A stretch of 54,183 bases of DNA from Thermoplasmata archaeon (GTDB taxonomy: Archaea; Thermoplasmatota; Thermoplasmata; UBA184), in NCBI GenBank assembly GCA_021826525.1, contig JAKAZU010000005.1, forward strand, positions 1-54,183, read 5' to 3'. Under the pieces are notes generated by a model. That model saw only the letters and a program-made list of their open reading frames with translations. It was not told where the DNA came from and ran no database searches. The position numbers were made by a program, and so were the translations under genes. Positions 32,217 to 38,813 of this stretch are shown piece by piece. Numbering within the stretch: position 1 is the first letter of the stretch; every line of letters begins with the position of its first letter.

Positions 32217-33131
32217 ATGTCGGTCGAGGAGGAGGTGCGCCGGCTGAAGGAGGAACGCCATGCCGTGCTGCTCGCCCACAACTATCAGCTCCCCGAGGTC
32301 CAGGACATCGCGGACTACGTGGGCGACTCCCTCTACCTTTCCCGACAGGCGATGGAGACGGACCGGCAGGTGATCGTCTTCGCGGGGGTGCGGTTCATGG
32401 CTGAGACCGCCAAGATCCTCAACCCGACGAAGACGGTCCTTCTTCCCGATCTCACGGCCGGCTGCAGCCTCGCCGACGCGATCACCGCGGAACAGCTGCG
32501 TACGTGGAAGTCCGAGCACCCCGGTGCCGTGGTCGTCTCCTACGTCAACACCTCGGCCGAGGTGAAGGCGGAGAGCGACTATTGCTGCACGAGTTCGAAC
32601 GCGATCCGGGTCGTCAACTCGATCCCGGCCGATCGGGAGATCCTCTTCCTCCCCGACATGCTCCTCGGCGATTACGTGCGCACGCAGACCGGCCGGACGC
32701 CGCGCACGATGCACCTGTGGCCAGCGGACTGCCACGTGCACGGCCGGATTCGGCCCGAGATGATCGCCCACCTGCGCTCCGAGCACCCCGGCGCCCCCCT
32801 GATCGCCCACCCCGAGTGCGGGTGCGCTTCCGAGGCACTCCCCCACGTGGACGAGGTCCTGTCGACCGACGGCATGGTCCGCTTCGCGAAGGAAACGAAG
32901 GCGCCCGAGGTCCTGGTCGCGACGGAGGTCGGTATCCTGCACCGGATGCGGCAGCTCAATCCCACGACCCGGTTCACCCCGGTCGACGCGGGCGCGATCT
33001 GCCCGTTCATGAAGAAGACCCATCTCGCGGACGTGCGGGACGCGTTGCAGCTCAACCGCTACGAGATCGACGTGCGGCCGGACGTGGCCGAGCGCGCGCG
33101 TCGGGCGCTCGAGCGCATGGTCGCGTCCTGA
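32217..33131 (+). CDS. nadA: Quinolinate synthase A
   Basis: A 4Fe-4S enzyme that condenses iminosuccinate with dihydroxyacetone phosphate to quinolinate, 304 residues. It has HNYQLPEVQDIADYVGDSL, the three Fe-S Cys (TAGCSLAD at Cys83, HPECGCAS and GAICPFMKKTHL), and MHLWPADCHVHGRI. The ATG at 32217 is chosen because GAGGTG precedes it; an in-frame GTG at 32211 is possible. The gene supplying iminosuccinate (aspartate oxidase or dehydrogenase) is not in the window. Its last 73 nt overlap the 3' end of the convergent polX. Confidence 0.96.
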   Translation: MSVEEEVRRLKEERHAVLLAHNYQLPEVQDIADYVGDSLYLSRQAMETDRQVIVFAGVRFMAETAKILNPTKTVLLPDLTAGCSLADAITAEQLRTWKSEHPGAVVVSYVNTSAEVKAESDYCCTSSNAIRVVNSIPADREILFLPDMLLGDYVRTQTGRTPRTMHLWPADCHVHGRIRPEMIAHLRSEHPGAPLIAHPECGCASEALPHVDEVLSTDGMVRFAKETKAPEVLVATEVGILHRMRQLNPTTRFTPVDAGAICPFMKKTHLADVRDALQLNRYEIDVRPDVAERARRALERMVAS

Positions 33132-34801
33132 CCGGGGCGTGCGGACGCCGGCGAGTCGAGATCCGCGAGGTGGAGCGCGTTGCCCACGTCGGACGCTTTC
33201 GCCCAGGCCCGCCGCGCGAACCCGAGCGAGATGGGTCCGGTCGGATCCTCGGTCGGTCGGTCGAAGCCCGTGGCGACGTGAAGGGCCCCGCCCCGTCGCA
33301 ACAGCTCGCGCGCCCCGTCCGAGTCGAGCCGTTCCGGGCCGGGTCCCACCTCGACCCAGAGGCCGTGGGAGGCCGCGAAGGCGAGCCACCCCTCCCAATG
33401 CCCTCGCTCCGCCGCCTTGTCCGGCGCCGGTCCGAGGTGGCTGACGAGGCGCCAGCCGGTCCCGAGACGTTGTGGCGCCGGAGGCGGGGGTCCTTGGGCT
33501 CGCAACACTCGGAAGTCGACCCCTCGGTCCGCTTCTCCGTCCGTGACGGTCGCGAACTCTGCACCGACGAGCACCTGCGCCTCGCCGGGCCGTCGCCGTT
33601 CCCGACGAACGGCGAGGCGCTGGCGGGTCTCCGCAGGGAGTTCGGCCGGGTGACCCTTATCGTCCGTTCCGTGCACGAGGACGCCCACGTAGTCGAGCCG
33701 ACGCCGTCGGGCCTCGGCGAGAGTTCGATCGAGGTCGTCCGGGGTCGTATCGGCCGCCAGGTGACCGTGCCAATCCCCCCGCAGGTCCGCGAGCTCGACG
33801 AGCCGAGGGACCGAATCCGTGGTGGCGAGGTCGATCTCGCCGCGGTCCTCGCGCATTTCCGGCGGGATCCAGCTCAGGCCGATGGCGTCGTAGACATCGT
33901 ACTCCGTTCGGCCGGCGATCCGCCGCTCGCCGCGATAGACGCCGTACTCATTGACCTTGAGCCCGAGGTCCTTGGCGAGCGTGCGCAATCGCACGTTGTG
34001 GTCCTTGGAACCGGTGAAATAGACGAGCGCGGCGCCGTATGACTCGAGGTCGACCACCCGCACGTCCACCTGCAGCCCCCCCTCGAGGACCACGGTCATC
34101 TTGGTGTCGCCCCGCAGCAGGACGTCCAAGACATCGGGTCCTTGGGCGATACGGTCGAAGACTTCCGAGGACCGCCGGCTCCCCACCAGAAGGTCCACGT
34201 CGCCGATCGTCTCCCGGCATCGACGCAGGCTCCCGGCGATCTCGGCCCGTTCCTCTCCCGTCAGGTGCTCGCGGATCGCGGCGACCAGCCGCTGGGCTCG
34301 AGGCCATGCTTCGGCGATCGGGGTGCGGGCCCCGGCCGGTCGGGCTCCCGCCGCCTCACGGAACTGGGCGATCTTGCGCTCGCCGAACCCTTTCGCTGCG
34401 GACAGCCGCCCTGCGTCGATCGCCGCTCGGAGCGCCGCGGGACTCTCTATCTGGAACTCGATCCAGAGGCGCCGCGCCGTCTTAGGGCCGATGCCGGGTA
34501 GCCGCATCAGCTGGACGACGCCGGTGGGTATCTCGGTCCGGAGCTGATCCAGGTATCCTAGGTGGCCGGTGGCGAGGAACTCGGTCAGCTTCTCCGAGAT
34601 CGCTTCGCCAATCCCCGGGATTGCGCGCAGTTCGCCGCGATCGGCATACTTCGAGATCGGTTCCGGAAGGGACTCGATGGACCGAGCGGCCCGGCGATAG
34701 GCCTCGGGCTTGAACTTCTCCCCCTGGAGATCGAGCAGGTCGGCGATCGACCGAAGGAGCTCGGCGGCTTCCGTGTTAGAGACCATGGCCGAGAGGCGCA
34801 T
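33059..34801 (-). CDS. polX: DNA polymerase X with degenerate PHP domain
   Basis: A repair polymerase/exonuclease of 580 residues. Residues 1-150 form the helix-hairpin-helix 8-kDa-like domain (RAIPGIGEAISEKLTE at 59-74; LMRLPGIGPKTARRLW at 98-113). The polymerase site is AGSLRRCRETIGDVDLLVG, with Asp201 and Asp203, and VDVRVV with Asp246. The C-terminal PHP part begins RGDWHGHLAADTT (341-353). Several PHP metal ligands are altered: ITDHS has become VLVHG, the SIHS element is absent, and the last TDAH is TGFDRP, so exonuclease activity may be lost. The final 35 residues run into the nadA coding region. GGAGGGGTGA precedes the ATG. Confidence 0.92.
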   Translation of the reverse strand: MRLSAMVSNTEAAELLRSIADLLDLQGEKFKPEAYRRAARSIESLPEPISKYADRGELRAIPGIGEAISEKLTEFLATGHLGYLDQLRTEIPTGVVQLMRLPGIGPKTARRLWIEFQIESPAALRAAIDAGRLSAAKGFGERKIAQFREAAGARPAGARTPIAEAWPRAQRLVAAIREHLTGEERAEIAGSLRRCRETIGDVDLLVGSRRSSEVFDRIAQGPDVLDVLLRGDTKMTVVLEGGLQVDVRVVDLESYGAALVYFTGSKDHNVRLRTLAKDLGLKVNEYGVYRGERRIAGRTEYDVYDAIGLSWIPPEMREDRGEIDLATTDSVPRLVELADLRGDWHGHLAADTTPDDLDRTLAEARRRRLDYVGVLVHGTDDKGHPAELPAETRQRLAVRRERRRPGEAQVLVGAEFATVTDGEADRGVDFRVLRAQGPPPPAPQRLGTGWRLVSHLGPAPDKAAERGHWEGWLAFAASHGLWVEVGPGPERLDSDGARELLRRGGALHVATGFDRPTEDPTGPISLGFARRAWAKASDVGNALHLADLDSPASARPGQDATMRSSARRARSATSGRTSIS

Positions 34802-34814
34802 GGTTCACCCCCTC

Positions 34815-35639
34815 CTAACGGTCGTCGCTCTCCCTCGTTCGGGGAACGGTCGGCGGCTCGGCCGCCTCAATCCAGGCGATCCGGTCCACGGACTCGAATC
34901 CGAGCCGATCATAGACGCGTCGCGCCCCGAGGTTCTCCTCCCGGACATTGAGCGCGGCGGGGGCTCCCGCGCGTCGGGCCGCCTCCATTCCGAAGGCGGT
35001 GAGGGCTCGCCCCAACCCCTGACCGCGGGCGCATTCCTCGACGAAGATCCCGTTGAGGACCCATACCTCGGGAAGCCGGACCGACGCGAACGCGATCCCG
35101 ATCGGCCGGGACCCGTCCCACGCGGCCCAAACGAAGCGACGTTCCGGGTCGAATTGGAACTGTGCGTAGCCTTGCACGAACGCGTCCTCGTGATGGGCGG
35201 CCCAGTCCCGAATCGAGGGGGCGTCCTCGGCTCCCACGATCCGCACCCGAGGGTCCCCACTCCCGGGGACCTCGGCGGTGGGTCGCGCGATCAACCGATC
35301 GATGAGCGACCAACGCACCGGCCCTCGGGCGGCTTCCACGATCGCCACGCATTCGGCGGACCCCCCGACGGTCAGCGGGCGCGGAGGCAGGTATTCGGCG
35401 AGGGCTCGGGTGATCCTCGGGTCCCCCACCCAATGGACGACCGGGTGGGCCGGCTCTCCCAGCCAAATGAGGAGGTATCCCTGCGGTGAACGCTCGGGTC
35501 CGCAGGAATAGACCCGGACTCGCTCGGGTTCCCAGGCGACGTCCCACGCCGCCAACGCGTGCAGCACGGGTTCTACTCGGACCGCATGCGCGAGCCAGTC
35601 CCGATCGATGCCGGCACGGACCGTGGACTCGCCCGTCAT
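34815..35639 (-). CDS. GNAT-family N-acetyltransferase with an N-terminal extra domain
   Basis: A 274-residue protein. The C-terminal 140 residues form a GNAT domain with the acetyl-CoA pyrophosphate loop ARGQGLGRALTAFG (R-x-x-G-x-G/A) and the C-terminal LNVREENLGARRVYDRLGF typical of the fold. The N-terminal 120 residues (LAAWDVAWEPERVRVYSCG ... LLIWLGEPAHPVVHWVG) resemble a second, diverged acyltransferase-like half. The acceptor is unknown. It is 13 nt upstream of polX on the same strand and diverges from the TIGR02757 gene. Confidence 0.85.
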   Translation of the reverse strand: MTGESTVRAGIDRDWLAHAVRVEPVLHALAAWDVAWEPERVRVYSCGPERSPQGYLLIWLGEPAHPVVHWVGDPRITRALAEYLPPRPLTVGGSAECVAIVEAARGPVRWSLIDRLIARPTAEVPGSGDPRVRIVGAEDAPSIRDWAAHHEDAFVQGYAQFQFDPERRFVWAAWDGSRPIGIAFASVRLPEVWVLNGIFVEECARGQGLGRALTAFGMEAARRAGAPAALNVREENLGARRVYDRLGFESVDRIAWIEAAEPPTVPRTRESDDR

Positions 35640-35708
35640 CGCGCTCCCTCCCGCCAGAGCGCGGGTCCATCGAAGAGGTCTGCGGCGTCGTTCCGGCCCG
35701 TACGCAAC

Positions 35709-35716
35709 CGTAAACG
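35709..35716 (+). promoter_or_regulatory. TATA-like box of the TIGR02757 gene
   Basis: CGTAAACG lies 24-31 nt before the GTG at 35740, consistent with a leaderless transcript and with that GTG as the start. The surrounding bases are GC-rich. Confidence 0.4.
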
Positions 35717-35739
35717 CGGGGATCCGACCTTCCGGATCC

Positions 35740-36612
35740 GTGGTACGAGCGCACCGTCCGAGCCCGGAGCTCGCCGCCCACCTCGCGACGCTCTACGATC
35801 GCTTCCCGTTCCCGCGCTCCTTTTCGGACGATCCCATCGCAGAGATTCGGACGTACAGCACGGATCGTCGTCATGCGGAGGTCACCGCTCTCTACGGCGC
35901 CACGCTCGCGATCGGGAACACTACGGCGATCCGGGGGTCGATCCGCACGCTGGTCGCTCTCGCCGGCGGCGATCTCGTCGCCACGGTGCGCGTTGGCGGA
36001 GATCCGGATCCGTGGCGGACGTTCCGTCACCGGTGGATCCGAGGGGACCAGATGGCCCACCTCGCCCGCCGACTCCATGCGATCTACGACTCCTACGACT
36101 CGCTCGAGGACGTCTTCCTCGAGGGAATGGGAAAGGACGACTTCGCGAGCGGGATCGATGCCCTCGCCCGGGCCCTGCGGGGCCCGGGCGGAGGTTCGAG
36201 AGCCCCGCGAGGCTACCGCGCCCTCTTCCCGAGCCCGCTCGACCCCCACCACAGTCCGGCCAAACGCCTGACGCTGTACCTGCGCTGGATGGTGCGGGAC
36301 CAGTTCCCGGACTTCGGCATCTGGACGCGGGTGCCGATGAACGAGCTACGAGTACCGCTGGACCAGCACGTCTTCTGGATCGCCTACCACCTGGGCCTCA
36401 CCCAGCGACGGACGCGGACCTGGGCGACCGTCGAAGAGGTCACGGCCGCCCTGCGTCGGATCGATCCGGTCGACCCCATCCGCTTCGACTTCGTCCTGTG
36501 CCACACCGGGATCAGCGGAGATTGCCCGAAGCGACGGGACATCACCGTGTGCGGCCCATGCGTGGTGCGGCCGGACTGCCGGATGTGGCGCTCCGCGCGG
36601 GAGGCATCGTGA
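35740..36612 (+). CDS. TIGR02757/DUF2400 family protein with four Cys near the C-terminus
   Basis: A 290-residue predicted DNA-glycosylase-like helical protein of unknown activity. Family elements are VPLDQHVFWIAYHLGL (the L-D-T-H-V element), PIRFDFVLCHTGISGDC and the terminal cluster CPKRRDITVCGPCVVRPDC (Cys262, 271, 274 and 280). That C-x8-C-x2-C-x5-C spacing is close to the 4Fe-4S loop of MutY/EndoIII proteins. The family is widespread; no reaction is established. GTG start at 35740 is supported by the TATA-like box; a longer upstream frame would overlap the divergent acetyltransferase gene. Its stop overlaps the next gene. Confidence 0.82.
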   Translation: MVRAHRPSPELAAHLATLYDRFPFPRSFSDDPIAEIRTYSTDRRHAEVTALYGATLAIGNTTAIRGSIRTLVALAGGDLVATVRVGGDPDPWRTFRHRWIRGDQMAHLARRLHAIYDSYDSLEDVFLEGMGKDDFASGIDALARALRGPGGGSRAPRGYRALFPSPLDPHHSPAKRLTLYLRWMVRDQFPDFGIWTRVPMNELRVPLDQHVFWIAYHLGLTQRRTRTWATVEEVTAALRRIDPVDPIRFDFVLCHTGISGDCPKRRDITVCGPCVVRPDCRMWRSAREAS

Positions 36613-37001
36613 GCCCGCCGATCCTTCCCTCGGACGACCCGTTGCGTCCTCGACTCGAAGCGGAAGCGGCGCGAATCGCTTGGCGCACGGCACCCGGAGC
36701 CCCGAGAGGGGTTCGGGCCCGGATCGCGCACCTGCACGAAGAGGAGGCGCGGGTCGAGCGTCGGCCGAAGGGACGGAACGCCTACGCGATCCTGGTGGAC
36801 TCCGGGCCGGTCGGAGCGCTGGTCCTCCTGCTGGAGATCGACCGCGCCGCTTCGGCCCCCGCCCTATCCTCCCTCGAGGCCGGACAGGACGAACGGTTCC
36901 CCCAAGGGGCCCTGGTCGCGACCTGGCCGGCGCACCGCGCGCCGGTCGCTCCGATCGGGATCCCGGACCTGATCGCCCTCGCGCGCTACGCCCTCCGATG
37001 A
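36609..37001 (+). CDS. Small protein of unknown function, coupled to TIGR02757 gene
   Basis: Not recognised. The 130-residue product is Arg- and Pro-rich (SDDPLRPRLEAEAARIAWRT) with a central strand-helix pattern (NAYAILVDSGPVGALVLLLEID) and ends PIGIPDLIALARYALR. No signal peptide or membrane helix. The GTG start overlaps the preceding TGA (GTGA), so it is translationally coupled to the TIGR02757 protein and may be its partner. The frame has the GC bias of its neighbours. Confidence 0.65.
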   Translation: MSPPILPSDDPLRPRLEAEAARIAWRTAPGAPRGVRARIAHLHEEEARVERRPKGRNAYAILVDSGPVGALVLLLEIDRAASAPALSSLEAGQDERFPQGALVATWPAHRAPVAPIGIPDLIALARYALR

Positions 37002-37061
37002 AGCTTTCCCTTCGCGTCCCGACCCTTAATAGGTCGAAAGCAACCATTATCCGATGAAGAA

Positions 37062-37080
37062 CTCCCGCGCAGGTCGGGAG
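37062..37080. repeat. Inverted repeat upstream of the MFS transporter gene
   Basis: CTCCCG (37062-37067) and CGGGAG (37075-37080) form a 6-bp inverted repeat with a 7-nt centre, 11-29 nt before the transporter GTG. It lies downstream of CCTTAATAGG (37023-37032) and CATTATCC, which are TATA-like. It could be an operator or a leader hairpin. Confidence 0.4.
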
Positions 37081-37090
37081 AACGCTCCAC

Positions 37091-38785
37091 GTGAGCGAGA
37101 GCGCGGGCCCAGGGGCCATGACGGCGGCCGGCGGACAGGCCTACCACCCGCGCTCCGCCCGCAACATGCTGATCATCCTCGCCGGGATGGCGCTGATGGT
37201 CACCTACGTCGAGACGATGGTGCTCCCGGCCTTCAACAATTTCGTCACGTTCTTCAACTACCCGCCGGACTCGACGGTCGTTTGGATCCTCTCCGCCTAC
37301 CTTCTGGTCGGGGTCGTCGCGACACCGGTATTTGGGAAGCTCGGCGACATCTACGGTAAGAAGAGGATGCTCCTCGTCGCGATGGGCGTCTACGCCGTCG
37401 CCGTGTCGATCGCCGGATTCACTCCCGACATCGGAGCGGCGCTCGGCGTCAGCGTGCGCGACCAGATCTACCTCCTGATCGCGGCCCGCGCGGTTCAAGG
37501 GATCGGGATGGGGATGTTCCCCCTCGCTTTCGCCATGATTCCCGAGTTCTTCCCGGCGAAGGAAGTCGGACGCGCCCAGGGGATCATCAGCGCGATGTTC
37601 GCCGGCGGGGCGTGCGTCGGACTGGTCCTGGGTGGCTGGATCGCGCAGGACTACGGCTGGCAGCTCACCTACCACACCGTGATCCCGTTCGCGGTCGGCC
37701 TACCGATCCTCGCGGGGTACATCCTGCGCGAGTCGCCGACGAAGACGGCGGAGTCTCTCGACCTACCCGGGATCGCCTCGCTGGGGCTCGCCCTCACGAT
37801 GCTGATGCTCGGGATCACCGAGTCGACGTACTGGCCGTTCTTCAGCTTCACCGGCGGAGTGATCGGACCCGTACCATGGGGCGTGCCCGAGTTCCTGATC
37901 CTCGCCGCGATCCTCTTCGCGTTCTTCGCGTGGTGGGAGCTGCGGGCCCGCTTCCCGGTGATCCGGCTGAAATCGCTGAAGGCGCGCAACATTCTCGTCA
38001 GCAATATCAACGGGGTCGTCGCCGGGCTCGCGATGTTCCTGGTCTTCACCGGGCTCGTCATTCTCCTCGAGCTCCCGTACACCCCCCTCGAGAGCATCAC
38101 GGGATTCGGCCAGTCGGAGCTGTGGATGGGAATCCTCGCGCTCCCGGCTGCGGGAGCGATGCTCGCCCTCGGGATGCCTCTCGGCCGGGCGACCTCGAAG
38201 TACGGCCCCAAGCCGATCATGATCCTGGGTTTCGGCCTGAGCGCCCTCGGCGCGCTCTTGCTCACGCAGTACGCCAACCCCGCGTTCCAACTCGGTCGCT
38301 TCTCCACCCTGTCCCCTTCCTTGCCTCCCTTCAACATCCCGCAACCGGTTCCGGTGATCCTGGTCGTCGCTCCGGCGCTCGTGCTCGTGGGAACCGTAGG
38401 CATCCTGATCTCGATGTCGAACGTGATCGTGTTGAGCGTCGGGCCGGCCGAGCTCGGGGTTCAGACCGGGATGAACCAGACGTTCCGGAACCTCGGCAGC
38501 GCAATCGGGCCGGTGCTGGTCAGCTCGATCATCGCCTCGTACGTTGCGCGCTACGTCACCTACCCGCCCCCGATCGGAACCCAACCGGTGTACACCGTCG
38601 CAGCGTTCCAGTGGGTCTTCATCGTCCTGGCCGCGATCGCGCTGTTCGGCCTAGTGTGCAGCCTGTTCCTGCGCAATTACAAGTTCGCGACGGACGGAAC
38701 GCGCAGCGATGCGCCGGCCGCGACCGGGGTTGCGGCCGGACCGTACCCCCGGGTTATCCTGTCGGAAGAGACCGACTCTCGCTAG
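37091..38785 (+). CDS. Major facilitator superfamily transporter (DHA2-like, 14 helices)
   Basis: An inner-membrane proton-coupled exporter of 564 residues with about 14 hydrophobic helices, as in the DHA2 drug-export subfamily. The loop between helices 2 and 3 is GKLGDIYGKKRMLL (G-x-L-a-D-r-x-G-r-k), and the antiporter motif C appears as GGACVGLVLGGWIA. There is also ARAVQGIGMGMFPLAF. The C-terminus is a soluble tail. The substrate is unknown. It stands alone with its own promoter region; the GTG at 37091 is used because GGGAG precedes it by 10 nt; an in-frame ATG at 37118 is the alternative. Confidence 0.88.
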   Translation: MSESAGPGAMTAAGGQAYHPRSARNMLIILAGMALMVTYVETMVLPAFNNFVTFFNYPPDSTVVWILSAYLLVGVVATPVFGKLGDIYGKKRMLLVAMGVYAVAVSIAGFTPDIGAALGVSVRDQIYLLIAARAVQGIGMGMFPLAFAMIPEFFPAKEVGRAQGIISAMFAGGACVGLVLGGWIAQDYGWQLTYHTVIPFAVGLPILAGYILRESPTKTAESLDLPGIASLGLALTMLMLGITESTYWPFFSFTGGVIGPVPWGVPEFLILAAILFAFFAWWELRARFPVIRLKSLKARNILVSNINGVVAGLAMFLVFTGLVILLELPYTPLESITGFGQSELWMGILALPAAGAMLALGMPLGRATSKYGPKPIMILGFGLSALGALLLTQYANPAFQLGRFSTLSPSLPPFNIPQPVPVILVVAPALVLVGTVGILISMSNVIVLSVGPAELGVQTGMNQTFRNLGSAIGPVLVSSIIASYVARYVTYPPPIGTQPVYTVAAFQWVFIVLAAIALFGLVCSLFLRNYKFATDGTRSDAPAATGVAAGPYPRVILSEETDSR

Positions 38786-38813
38786 GAAAGCGGAGCGCCC
38801 TCCGCGACGTACA

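Noticed and set aside
30786..33398. Open frame of 870 codons on the minus strand over gcvT, nadC and nadA
   Set aside because: Antisense to three clear overlapping genes with strong motifs; product is low-complexity Arg/His/Asp-rich without any recognisable domain.
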